This document shows positions 1-7,742 of a DNA stretch of 64,000 bases, piece after piece. The stretch is from Lachnoclostridium sp. An131 (GTDB lineage: Bacteria; Bacillota; Clostridia; Lachnospirales; Lachnospiraceae), in the NCBI RefSeq assembly GCF_002160825.1, contig NZ_NFLI01000019.1:1-64000 (forward strand), given 5' to 3'. Below the pieces are notes generated by a model that searched no databases, was not told the origin of the DNA, and saw nothing but the letters and a program-made list of their open reading frames with translations. Within the stretch, counting starts at the first letter, position 1. Each line of letters begins with the position of its first letter. Made by a program: the position numbers and the translations under genes.

Positions 1-2
1 TT

Positions 3-131
3 TATGACAGCCTGCCTGCAAAGGGCTATGTAATCCTTGATGGAGCCTTGATAGACAGCAGAGATGCAAAAAGCCGCGCATTGACAAACAACGGGATACA
101 ACCTATAATCCCATCTTTGACAGTTAAGTAA
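3..131 (+). pseudogene. C-terminal ORF fragment cut by the IS left end
   Basis: An open frame enters the window from the left and stops with TAA at 129-131, giving about 42 residues that end in PIIPSLTVK. The last few codons lie inside the left inverted repeat of the insertion sequence, so the original C-terminus was probably lost when the element landed. The residues SLPAKGYVILDG and NNGIQPIIPS are loosely reminiscent of DDE transposase cores, but this is too short to assign. No function is claimed. Confidence 0.35.
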
Positions 132-136
132 AGAAA

Positions 137-177
137 AAATCGCTGTATCCCTTGTATTTACTGGGCTACAGCGATTT
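137..177 (-). terminator. Hairpin terminator after the transposase
   Basis: AAATCGCTGTATCCC (137-151) pairs with GGGCTACAGCGATTT (163-177) with one mismatch. Read on the minus strand it is followed by a run of T (rc of 134-139). It lies just inside the IS left end, downstream of the transposase stop at 204, and would end the transposase message and limit read-through into flanking DNA. Confidence 0.6.
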
Positions 178-203
178 CTGCCGTTGTTGCGAACTATAGT
201 AAT

Positions 204-1931
204 TTATTCCTTTCCCTTACTTTTTTTCTGGATTGTTCTCATTTTACTTTTGGTTATGAATTGGTAGTCTGTCCGGAATCCGCAGGCCTCGTGAAGATCA
301 TCCGTGATGGTTTCCCGTTTATACAGCGGGATAAAGCCCTGTTCCTGTATCTCGGCGAAGTTCATTGCTTTCAGCGTGTCCAGCAATTCTTCACAGGTGT
401 ATTTCGAATCCAGTTTTTTCTCAAGGTAACGGTAGATGGTTAATGCAAGGAAACAGATCAGGAAGTGTGCCTGGATCCGGTTCTCATCCCGTAAATAAAC
501 CGGCCTTGCGGAAAAATCTGTTTTCATAATCCGGAAGCATTCCTCGATCTGCCATCTGCCTTCGCTTACTTTTAAAATGTCACCGACCTCATCATCCAAA
601 AGATCCGTACATACTGCATAGAATCCATCATACTGCGCTTCTTCCGCAATCTTATCCTCATCCAGATACTGCCTGATATCCGCAGCTTCTCCCTCTTTTG
701 TAACCGCTATCTTTCCAATGAAACGGGCCGGGTCATTGGGGTTCTTCCGATTCTTTTTTGCTTTTCCCGAATCCAGCATTTTTTGTGCCCGTTCTACCTG
801 TTTGTCACGGATGGATTTCTGGTATAAGGCATATTTAGGGGAGTAGGTTATGATTAAACGCTGGTGCAGCTTTTTTGTGGTATACGGTTCATCCTTGTAA
901 TAAAGCCCTTTGTCATCCTCCGGCAGTTTCGTGATATCGACGGGCGCGTCATCGGAGACCTGTTTAAATCCCTGGAAGTTTAACGCCCACTCTTTTTCTT
1001 CTTTTGCCAGTTTTTTGACCGACTGGGTGACGATATAAGCCCGTTCTCCCATATGGTTGTATTCCCGGATGGTTTCCGATCCCAGTCCGGCATCGCTGCA
1101 ATAAATGAATTTCTGGCATCCGAAATCCCCAAGGACTTTCTTCTCTAACGGCTTTAGTGACGTCTGCTCGTTTGCGTTTCCCGGGAAGAGGGAAAACGCA
1201 AGTGGAATTCCATCCCCGTCCATGAATAACCCCATTTGAATAATCGGGTTTGGCCGGTGCTCTTTGCTTTTCCCGTACTTTTTGCTTCCGTCTTCCTGCT
1301 CAATCTCGAAATAATAATTCGAGCAGTCATAATAAAGGATCTTATCATTCCTTTGCCCCAGGAGATGGCTGTTCTTATAGACCTCTGCCTGAATAAGGTC
1401 ACATTCCGCCCCAAGGACATCCAACGCGCGGTATACATCGTGAAGCTCATAGGAAGGTTTTTCCAAAAATTCAGATGCGGCCTTATAGGAAGAACGCTTG
1501 CTGCAGGGTTCCAGGATCCTTGTATAAATCAGATCAGAGAGGATTGCATTGATGTCGTAATCAAACTTATATTTTTGTTTCAGTTTCCGGCAGATTTTAT
1601 TCATCTGCATCTGGTAGTAGATGGATTGAAGGAAAAGATAGCCTCCCCGGTAAAAGACCTGCTTATCATAATCTAACTGTCTGTCTGCATGAAAAGGGAT
1701 CAAAACGGTTTTCGCTTCTTTTTCCCTTTTATATTTTTCGGTTTCTATTTTCACTTCATTTTTGGCCCATGCAAGGACATCATCCCTTGTCGGGCCATGC
1801 TCGGCTAAGAGCTGTTCCAAAGTTCCCAGCTTGCGGACAATCATGGAAGAAGTGCTGCCGTTTGCTTTCACATAAGATTTGCAGATATAAAAGGATTCGG
1901 AATTTTTAGATTTGGTTATATGAAGATTCAT
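204..1931 (-). CDS. IS1634-like DDE transposase
   Basis: A 575-residue transposase of the IS4 superfamily. The open frame extends upstream to 2006, but the ATG at 1931 is preceded by a strong AAGGAGG and starts the typical N-terminus MNLHITKSK. The DDE core is visible: D in YYDCSNYYF, D in YCSDAGLG, and the C-terminal WQIEECFRIMK signature carrying the catalytic Glu with the conserved Arg and Lys around it. The length is normal for the family and no frameshift or stop interrupts it, so it looks intact. It acts on its own inverted repeats and has no functional link to its neighbours. Confidence 0.9.
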   Translation of the reverse strand: MNLHITKSKNSESFYICKSYVKANGSTSSMIVRKLGTLEQLLAEHGPTRDDVLAWAKNEVKIETEKYKREKEAKTVLIPFHADRQLDYDKQVFYRGGYLFLQSIYYQMQMNKICRKLKQKYKFDYDINAILSDLIYTRILEPCSKRSSYKAASEFLEKPSYELHDVYRALDVLGAECDLIQAEVYKNSHLLGQRNDKILYYDCSNYYFEIEQEDGSKKYGKSKEHRPNPIIQMGLFMDGDGIPLAFSLFPGNANEQTSLKPLEKKVLGDFGCQKFIYCSDAGLGSETIREYNHMGERAYIVTQSVKKLAKEEKEWALNFQGFKQVSDDAPVDITKLPEDDKGLYYKDEPYTTKKLHQRLIITYSPKYALYQKSIRDKQVERAQKMLDSGKAKKNRKNPNDPARFIGKIAVTKEGEAADIRQYLDEDKIAEEAQYDGFYAVCTDLLDDEVGDILKVSEGRWQIEECFRIMKTDFSARPVYLRDENRIQAHFLICFLALTIYRYLEKKLDSKYTCEELLDTLKAMNFAEIQEQGFIPLYKRETITDDLHEACGFRTDYQFITKSKMRTIQKKSKGKE

Positions 1932-2063
1932 GAACAATGCCTCCTTTTCCTTATTATACCACACAATAACATAAAATAACATACTAAAAAGCAAAAAAAT
2001 TGACACAAAAAAAGCAGGTTTTATGCGGCCTGCAAGGTATTTTTCGATTATTCAACTGTCAAA

Positions 2064-2200
2064 CTCCCGGGTGGAAGGCCCTTTCTGCAAAGGAGACCGG
2101 GCGTATCGGCGGACTGATGACAAAGAAAAAGAAGGAAATAAAGGAAAAGCTTCGCAGGACTGAGGAGGAGCAGGAAGGCCTGATGGAGGAGCTGCTGTGA
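2064..2200 (+). pseudogene. C-terminal ORF remnant right of the IS
   Basis: Immediately right of the IS an open frame runs to a TGA at 2198-2200 and encodes a charged helical tail containing RIGGLMTKKKKEIKEK and ending EGLMEELL. There is no start codon with a ribosome binding site after the IS end. The only upstream ATG (2000) lies inside the IS. This looks like the 3' end of a gene separated from its beginning by the insertion. It is not shown to belong with the fragment at 3-131: the frames cannot be joined with confidence. Confidence 0.3.
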
Positions 2201-2241
2201 AAACGAAGTTTTTTGGGAAGCTTTTTTGACACAGATTTTCA

Positions 2242-2270
2242 TTGTATTTTGAACTTCTGGCTGATATAAT
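2242..2270 (+). promoter_or_regulatory. Sigma-A promoter of the glycine riboswitch leader
   Basis: TTGTAT (2242-2247) and a perfect TATAAT (2265-2270) are separated by 17 bases. Transcription would begin near 2277, just before the first riboswitch helix. Confidence 0.6.
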
Positions 2271-2289
2271 AATCTCATAATTTAAGATA

Positions 2290-2557
2290 CCGGCAGAGGA
2301 TAACCCTAGAGACTTTCCGCAGACTGCCGCCGGCTTACACATCCGTGACGGGAACGAGAGGTTTGTGCCGTCATGCGGCTGGGAAGCAGCGAAAGCGCCG
2401 AAGAAGCAAACAAGGGAACGCATCATTCCTGAGTGGAAACTGACAGGCAAAAGGAAGGTTATCCGACGGAGCTCTGGAGAGAGCGGCAGAATCAGCAGAA
2501 GGAAAAGGATTTGTGCCGCCGCCTACGTGGCTATAACCAACTGGTAAAAGGACAGAG
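2290..2557 (+). ncRNA. Tandem glycine riboswitch (two aptamers)
   Basis: Aptamer I is closed by GGATAACC (2298-2305) with its exact complement GGTTATCC (2457-2464). It carries glycine-riboswitch core strings GCCGAAGAAGC and CAGGCAAAAGGA. Aptamer II begins GCTCTGGAGAG (2471-2481) and ends CTGGTAAAAGGACAGAG (2541-2557), the standard closing string. The linker CGACGGAGCTCTGG is also typical. CAGAG (2553-2557) of the last helix is shared with the terminator stem, so glycine binding should disrupt the terminator and switch transcription on. The first aptamer's P2 region departs from consensus, so the class call is good but not certain. Confidence 0.65.
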
Positions 2558-2595
2558 AGACAGATGCAGGAAGCATCTGTCTCTCTGTCTTTTTT
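2551..2595 (+). terminator. Riboswitch expression-platform terminator
   Basis: A perfect 17-bp stem, GACAGAGAGACAGATGC (2551-2567) with GCATCTGTCTCTCTGTC (2573-2589), is followed by a T run at 2590-2595. Its 5' arm overlaps the closing helix of aptamer II, making the two structures mutually exclusive. Confidence 0.85.
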
Positions 2596-2635
2596 CGATT
2601 CTGCGGGAGCTTTAGCTTGAAAGGAGAGAGATTTT

Positions 2636-3916
2636 ATGAGAATGATGCTGGTCGGAGCAGGAGCTGTAGGGGAATGCATTCTGAAGACACTGAAAAAGCG
2701 CAGCGCGAATGGAAGCTGGCTTTCCTACGTTCTGATAGCGGATTATGACGGAAAGCGGGCGGAAGAAGTAAGGAGACACCTGGAAGCGGAGCCGGGGAAC
2801 AGCGGGAAAGGGAAGGAAAACGGGATTGCCTTTGCCTGTGTTCAGGCAGATGCGCATGACAGGAAAGAGCTTGTCCGGCTTATGAGAGAGCACAGGATTG
2901 ATTTTGTCATGGACGCGGCCTCTCCCTTTGTGAGCAACTGTATTTTTGACGCGGCGTATGAGGCAGGGGCAGATTATGCAAGTATGGGAACATGGTCTGT
3001 CCCGAAGGAGAATCCGGCTTTTGGGGCGGGATTTGAAGGAAGCTACCTGGAGCCTATGACAAAATATAATTTTGACCGGCATGAGGACTGGAAGAAAAAA
3101 GGACAGATGGCCTGTATCTGTCTTGGAATTGATCCTGGAGTAGTCAATGTTTTTGCAAAGTATGCGGCAGAATATCTTTTCGACGAGCTTCTGGAGGTTC
3201 ATGTCAAAGACGGTGGAAATCTGACGCCCCCGGAAAGCGAAAAAAATGAGATTCTGTTCGGTTTTAATCCATGGACGGTGCTGGATGAGGTCATGAATCC
3301 CAACGCTGAGTGGGATCGGGAAAAGGGCTTTCTGATAGAGGATGCCTTTGCGGGGGAGGAGGAGTTCCGGATGCCGGCACCCTTCGGGCTGAACCGTCTT
3401 GTAAAGGTAGAGCATGAAGAGGTAGTCACACTGCCGCGGTATCTGAAAAAATACGGCCTCAGAAAGGCAAGCTTTAAAATTGCTTTGGACGAAAATCTTC
3501 TGAACGCCCTGAAGGTAATAGACAAGCTGGGGCTTAGAAGCCTTCGCCCTGTGGAGGTGGACGGTGTGAAGGTAATTCCCCGGGACGTAGTGGCGGCATG
3601 TGTTCCGAAGCCGCAGAATACCGGAGGCGATCTGACAGGAGGCATGTGCGTAGGTGCACACTGTATTGGAATCAAGGATGGAAGGAGAAAGGAATATTTC
3701 ATCTATCAGCCCTTTGATAATCAGGATGCGCTGCGCGATTTTGGCATGCAGGCGGTTGTGGCCCAGACCGGATTTGGCGCGGCCCTGGGAATTGAACTGA
3801 TCGGAAGGGGAATCTGGCGGGATGCAGGCGTGTTTTCTCCGGAATATTTTCCGTCGCGGCCATTCATGGAGCTGATGAGGGAAACAGGACTTGCATACGA
3901 GATAGAAGAGAGGTAA
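2636..3916 (+). CDS. Saccharopine dehydrogenase family oxidoreductase
   Basis: A 426-residue NAD(P)-dependent enzyme. The Rossmann glycine motif VGAGAVGE opens the protein at residues 5-12, followed by a second beta-alpha unit ending in IADYDGKRA. The central DAASPF region and the C-terminal GLNRLVKVEHEEVVTLPRY block fit the saccharopine dehydrogenase / carboxynorspermidine synthase family. The substrate cannot be told from sequence; this family makes or breaks secondary amines between an amino acid or diamine and an aldehyde. ATG 2636 follows GAAAGGAGAGAG. The gene sits alone behind a glycine riboswitch, suggesting a substrate or product tied to glycine or one-carbon status. That link is inference. 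Confidence 0.8.
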   Translation: MRMMLVGAGAVGECILKTLKKRSANGSWLSYVLIADYDGKRAEEVRRHLEAEPGNSGKGKENGIAFACVQADAHDRKELVRLMREHRIDFVMDAASPFVSNCIFDAAYEAGADYASMGTWSVPKENPAFGAGFEGSYLEPMTKYNFDRHEDWKKKGQMACICLGIDPGVVNVFAKYAAEYLFDELLEVHVKDGGNLTPPESEKNEILFGFNPWTVLDEVMNPNAEWDREKGFLIEDAFAGEEEFRMPAPFGLNRLVKVEHEEVVTLPRYLKKYGLRKASFKIALDENLLNALKVIDKLGLRSLRPVEVDGVKVIPRDVVAACVPKPQNTGGDLTGGMCVGAHCIGIKDGRRKEYFIYQPFDNQDALRDFGMQAVVAQTGFGAALGIELIGRGIWRDAGVFSPEYFPSRPFMELMRETGLAYEIEER

Positions 3917-4125
3917 AATAGGGCTGTATTTTGGAAGATTCTACACCCTGAATTTTCGCTCTTTCGGGTAGACGCAGATTTTACGTAATTTTTATAATTA
4001 CTTCACAGGAAAAACATAATGATCTGGTTAACTGAAATGGGAAATTCTGCGCCAGAGGAGGCTTTCTCATAAGCAAGCGGTTCTGGCGGTGAAGAAAGAA
4101 GATTATGTGGTGAAAAGGAGAAAGG

Positions 4126-5916
4126 ATGAAAAGCGAAGAAGGCAACAAAGGCAAAAAGGGGAAAAAGAAGCTGATTATTGTACTGGTGGTTTTACTTCTG
4201 GTGATTCTCGCAGTGCCGGCGATAGTCATGTACATAGGAAAGTCATTTACAGCCCAGGAGACAGTAGTACGTACGGACTGGACTACCGATGTAGGTGAGA
4301 TTGTGGATCAGAATGAGGAACTGCAGATTCAGTATGCTGAGGCGGAGCTTGGCGGTTATATCCGGGTTCTGCAGCTGGTTCCCATGGATATCGAGGAAGA
4401 GGGCTTCACTTATTATGATACGGCAGTGCAGGAAAGGCTGGACGGCGCGCTGGAAAGTCTGAAGAGCAGCAGTAAAATGGACTGGACGGCGGAGACACCG
4501 CTTGCGGTTCTCAATCCATATGGAACCGGCAGCAATGGACTGTATCTGTATTTTGAGACGGATCAGAAAACGCAGGTGAGCTACACGATTCATGTGGATG
4601 ATGCGGAGATTTCTGACTATACGGCGGCAGCGCAGGATCTGGACAGTGAACAGGAGTATACCAGGGAGCATGAGTTTCAGATCGTCGGCCTGGTGCCGGG
4701 AATGACGAATGAGGTCACGATGACGATTACCGGCTCCTGGGGAAATGTGCGCCAGATAGTCAGCTTCCAGGTGGACATGCCGGAGACACAGTCCGGCTAC
4801 CCGATCCGGCTGGAGACCACGGACGGCAGCTCAGACGCAGAGCTGGCGGACGGCCTGTACGCGATGATGCGCATCAACGGCTACCTGGGATACAGCTTCT
4901 TCTTTGACAATGAGGGCGTGCTCCGGTATGAGATGGTTCTGGAGGGCTATGGGCCCGACCGGATCCTGTTTGATGGGAACGATATCATTACCTGCGTTTC
5001 CAACGGAAAGCTGGCGCGGTTGAACGGGCTGGGCCAGGTGGAGCAGGTCTATGACCTTGGCGAATACGCCCTTCATCACGACATCGGCTTTGGCAGAGAT
5101 GGGGAGATTCTGGCTCTGGCAGAGCTGGAGGGCTCGGAGAATGTGGAGGATCTGCTGCTTTCTATTGATATGGAGAGCGGAGAGGTCACTCAGCTTATTG
5201 ATTTTAAAGAGGCTATGTCGGGATATTATGAAATGACGCGTCCGATTTCTGCTACGGACGATTTCTTCTGGCAGGCAGGAGAGTGGGACTGGATTCATCT
5301 GAACAGCCTGCAGTATATGGAGGAGAGTGACAGCCTGATTGTATCCTCCAGAGAGACCTCGACAATTATCAAGCTGAGTAATATTCATGAAGATGTGGAG
5401 CTTTCATGGCTGGCCGGAGACAGCCGCTTCTGGGAGGACACGCCCTATGCGGACTACTGTCTGGAGCAGGAGGGAGACTTCGTGCCCCAGTACGGACAGC
5501 ACTGCGTGGAGTATCTGCGGGCAGGCGATGAGGACGGTGTCTACTATCTGGCTGTATACAACAACAATTACTGGTCGCTGAACAGCCGTGATAATTTTGA
5601 GCTGGAGCTGGCAGACAGCGTCGGTACGGATCTGTACGGGCTGGGTGATGAGACGAGCCAGGTATATGTGTACAGGATAGACGAAAACAATGGTACCTTT
5701 GCGCTGGATTCTTCCTTTGACGTCCCGTACTCCAGCATCGTATCCAACGGCTCCGTCTGCAGCGGGGACGGAAACTGGGTGGTAAACAGCGGCGTATCGA
5801 AGGTATTCGGCGAGTATGATGCGGAAGGGAACCTGATCCGCGAGTTCGCGTATGAATGCGATATGCAGAATTACCGGACGTTTAAGTATGATTTTACGGG
5901 ATTCTGGTTCCGGTAA
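4126..5916 (+). CDS. Arylsulfate sulfotransferase (ASST family), membrane-anchored
   Basis: A 596-residue protein with a lysine-rich cytoplasmic start, one transmembrane segment (about residues 15-37) and an extracellular domain, so it is a type II membrane protein rather than a cleaved secreted enzyme. The second half matches arylsulfotransferases: HHDIGF, DWIHLNSL, SSRETSTI and GQHCVEYL hold the His/Arg residues expected for a PAPS-independent transfer through a sulfohistidine. The family moves sulfate from one phenolic ester to another phenol. The first 200 residues form a beta-rich domain seen in Firmicute homologues. ATG 4126 follows AAAAGGAGAAAGG. It appears monocistronic. Confidence 0.8.
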   Translation: MKSEEGNKGKKGKKKLIIVLVVLLLVILAVPAIVMYIGKSFTAQETVVRTDWTTDVGEIVDQNEELQIQYAEAELGGYIRVLQLVPMDIEEEGFTYYDTAVQERLDGALESLKSSSKMDWTAETPLAVLNPYGTGSNGLYLYFETDQKTQVSYTIHVDDAEISDYTAAAQDLDSEQEYTREHEFQIVGLVPGMTNEVTMTITGSWGNVRQIVSFQVDMPETQSGYPIRLETTDGSSDAELADGLYAMMRINGYLGYSFFFDNEGVLRYEMVLEGYGPDRILFDGNDIITCVSNGKLARLNGLGQVEQVYDLGEYALHHDIGFGRDGEILALAELEGSENVEDLLLSIDMESGEVTQLIDFKEAMSGYYEMTRPISATDDFFWQAGEWDWIHLNSLQYMEESDSLIVSSRETSTIIKLSNIHEDVELSWLAGDSRFWEDTPYADYCLEQEGDFVPQYGQHCVEYLRAGDEDGVYYLAVYNNNYWSLNSRDNFELELADSVGTDLYGLGDETSQVYVYRIDENNGTFALDSSFDVPYSSIVSNGSVCSGDGNWVVNSGVSKVFGEYDAEGNLIREFAYECDMQNYRTFKYDFTGFWFR

Positions 5917-5928
5917 AGAAAAAAACCA

Positions 5929-5957
5929 TTGACGTATTCCGCATTATTGTATATAAT
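5929..5957 (+). promoter_or_regulatory. Promoter of the potD leader RNA
   Basis: TTGACG (5929-5934), a 17-base spacer and a perfect TATAAT (5952-5957). Transcription should begin around 5964. Confidence 0.7.
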
Positions 5958-5963
5958 CCAAAG

Positions 5964-6106
5964 TGCGGAGGAACACAGGAAAGCTGTGGGATGAAAAAGA
6001 ACTCCGCCTAATATGGTGGTTTCGCCCGCGTGCGGGCGGAGGTCATTGGTTAGTAGAAGCACATAGGACGGGAAAGTCAGTAAAGCTTTCTCCCGTCCTA
6101 TTTTTT
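5964..6106 (+). ncRNA. Structured leader or small RNA upstream of potD
   Basis: The region between the promoter and a strong terminator is about 143 nt and folds readily. CTCCGCC (6002-6008) can pair either with GCGGAG upstream (5965-5970), enclosing a CACAG/CTGTG stem (5974-5978 / 5984-5988), or with GGCGGAG downstream (6035-6041). A third stem, CGCCCG/CGGGCG with a CGTG loop (6024-6039), competes with the second pairing. Mutually exclusive helices ahead of a terminator are what a riboswitch or attenuator looks like. I could not match it to a known class. It could instead be an independent small RNA. Confidence 0.55.
6063..6106 (+). terminator. Intrinsic terminator in the potD leader
   Basis: ATAGGACGGGA (6063-6073) pairs with TCCCGTCCTAT (6091-6101), and a T run follows through 6106. 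It lies about 130 bases before the potD start, so read-through must be controlled or a second promoter must exist. Confidence 0.8.
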
Positions 6107-6236
6107 GTGTATAAGAAAGGGTTCGGCGCTTTTGATACCGAAAACGGGAAAGCTTCTTCTGCGCGCAGGTTCTGCGCGGCCTGTGGCTTCTGACAGGCAG
6201 GACCGCCTTTTATCACGAAGAAGAGGAGAATGATGG

Positions 6237-7295
6237 ATGAAAAAGAAAGGTATTGTTTTGGCACTGGTTACTGCGCTCTGCACGGCAGCACTGGCTGGCT
6301 GTGGAGGAGGCTCTGACAGCGGAGAGAAGCTGTATCTGTATAACTGGACGGAATATATTCCTCAGGAGGTCTATGACGCCTTTGAAGAGGAGACGGGAAT
6401 CGAGGTTATCGAGTCCACTTTTTCTTCCAATGAGGAGATGCTTGCGAAGCTGACTGCGGGCGGAACAGATCAGTACGATATGGTAGTGGCCAGCAATTAT
6501 GTCATCAAGGCCATGCAGGAGCAGGGACTGATTCAGGAGCTTGACAAGACCCAGCTTGAGAACCTGGGAAATATCAGTGAGGCAGCTCTGGGAATGGATT
6601 TTGACCCGGAAAACCAGTATTCCATTCCGTTCATGGGTGGAATTACCGTCATTGCGGTGAATACAAAGATGTGTGAGGAGCTGGGCGTAACCATTGAGTC
6701 CTTTAACGACCTTCTGAACCCGGCCCTGGAAAATAATATGGTAGTGGTAGACGATGTGCGTGAGATTGTGGGAATTGCCCTGAAGGCACAGGGACAGGAT
6801 TCCAACACGACGGATCAGGCAACCATCGAGGGAACGCTTCCCTGGCTGAAGCAGCTTGTTCCCAATATCAAGGCTTACGACAGCGACAGCCCGAAGACGC
6901 TGCTGGCTTCCAATGAGGTGGCTGTAGGCGTGGTTTACAATATCGATGCCGGCATGGCCATCAATGAGAACCCGGATATCGATGTGGTGTTTACAGAGGA
7001 GCCCTGCGAGATGTCCATGGATAATTTTGTGCTGACCTCCGGAGCGCAGAATGTGGAGAACGCCATGAAGTTTATTGACTTTGTGCACCGCCCGGATATT
7101 TACAAGATGATTCTGGATGTATTCCCGGGTGTCTGCGCAAATGACGCGGCCCTGGAGATCATGGATTCCCGTTACCTGGACAATCCGGGAAGCAACGTAG
7201 ACCAGTCCGAGATCGCCCGTGCAAACCTGATTGAAGAGGTTGGCGACGCTGTTACTTACTATGACGATGTGTTTACACAGATGAAGACCAACTAA
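6237..7295 (+). CDS. potD: Spermidine/putrescine-binding lipoprotein PotD
   Basis: A 352-residue periplasmic-type binding protein held on the outside of the membrane by a lipid. The signal peptide ends in the lipobox LAGC (Cys about residue 21). LYNWTEYIPQEVYDAFE and YDMVVASNYVI are hallmark PotD/PotF strings, and the conserved aromatic and acidic residues that clamp polyamines are in those regions. It delivers polyamines to PotBC, powered by PotA. ATG 6237 follows AAGAGGAGAA. It is the first gene of the operon. A GC-rich hairpin just downstream (7313-7348) could let potD be made in excess over the permease, as is usual for binding proteins. Confidence 0.93.
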   Translation: MKKKGIVLALVTALCTAALAGCGGGSDSGEKLYLYNWTEYIPQEVYDAFEEETGIEVIESTFSSNEEMLAKLTAGGTDQYDMVVASNYVIKAMQEQGLIQELDKTQLENLGNISEAALGMDFDPENQYSIPFMGGITVIAVNTKMCEELGVTIESFNDLLNPALENNMVVVDDVREIVGIALKAQGQDSNTTDQATIEGTLPWLKQLVPNIKAYDSDSPKTLLASNEVAVGVVYNIDAGMAINENPDIDVVFTEEPCEMSMDNFVLTSGAQNVENAMKFIDFVHRPDIYKMILDVFPGVCANDAALEIMDSRYLDNPGSNVDQSEIARANLIEEVGDAVTYYDDVFTQMKTN

Positions 7296-7312
7296 AAGCT
7301 GCATTTCTATGT

Positions 7313-7348
7313 TCCCGCCCATTGCTGCGTTTGCGCGGCAGGGCGGGA
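7313..7348 (+). promoter_or_regulatory. GC-rich intercistronic hairpin after potD
   Basis: TCCCGCCC (7313-7320) pairs with GGGCGGGA (7341-7348), and inside it TGCTGCG pairs with CGCGGCA around a TTTG loop. No T run follows, so it is more likely a 3'-end stabiliser or RNA-processing stop than a full terminator. Confidence 0.5.
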
Positions 7349-7386
7349 GCATACTGGCTGAGAAACTATTTAAGCGGAGGTGGCTT

Positions 7387-7725
7387 ATGAAAAAAATAGA
7401 GATTATTACGAGACCGGACAAACTGGATATTATCAAGAAGATTCTTGCACAGAATGAATATTCCGGCATGACTGTGACTGCGGCCATGGGCTGCGGACGC
7501 CAGAAGGCGGACGCCAAGGATTTTGAGGAGCTGAATCTGGAGATGAACCTCCTGCCGAAGATTCATGTGATGACGGTTGTGTGGGACGAGGATCTGGAGG
7601 AAATCCTGGTGGAGCTTCAGCAGAAGCTGACGACAGGAAGCGTGGGAGACGGAAAGATCTTTATTTCCACAATTGACGATGTGGTGAGAATCAGAACAGG
7701 GGAGCGTGGATACAAGACCCTGTAA
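7387..7725 (+). CDS. PII family signalling protein inside the pot operon
   Basis: 112 residues with the full PII fold. The ATP-binding B-loop TGSVGDGKIF and the C-terminal RIRTGE motif are intact, so nucleotide binding is expected. The T-loop (QKADAKDFEELNLEMNLLPK) has the usual length, but the Tyr that is uridylylated in enteric GlnB is Leu here and the preceding conserved Tyr is Phe, so covalent modification at that site is ruled out. The ATG at 7387, behind GCGGAGG, replaces an upstream in-frame ATG at 7309 that has no ribosome site. Its position between potD and potA suggests that it gates the polyamine transporter, much as GlnK gates AmtB. That role is inference. Confidence 0.88.
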   Translation: MKKIEIITRPDKLDIIKKILAQNEYSGMTVTAAMGCGRQKADAKDFEELNLEMNLLPKIHVMTVVWDEDLEEILVELQQKLTTGSVGDGKIFISTIDDVVRIRTGERGYKTL

Positions 7726-7742
7726 TACAGGAGGAACAGCAG

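Larger units (their letters stand above)
116..2063 (-). mobile_element. IS1634-like insertion sequence (IS4 superfamily)
   Basis: The element is bounded by inverted repeats. The left end (116-140) begins TTTGACAGTT, and the reverse complement of the right end (2039-2063) also begins TTTGACAGTT. By eye the two 25-base ends agree at about 20 positions. Total length is about 1.95 kb with one transposase on the minus strand, in the IS1634 range. No short target duplication is visible at the flanks. Family members are known to make long duplications, and only 115 bases of left flank are available, so this is undecided. The exact outer base is inferred from the repeats. Confidence 0.75.

Noticed and set aside
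2298-2464. Leader of the saccharopine-dehydrogenase-family gene as a lysine or cobalamin riboswitch
   Set aside because: Considered because of the enzyme family and a GGGAACGAGAGG string, but the conserved cores of those classes are absent and glycine-aptamer strings occur twice.
6213-7517. 434-codon open frame on the minus strand
   Set aside because: It is the antisense shadow of potD and the PII gene; composition is His/Leu/Arg-rich and it has no ribosome site or family motif.
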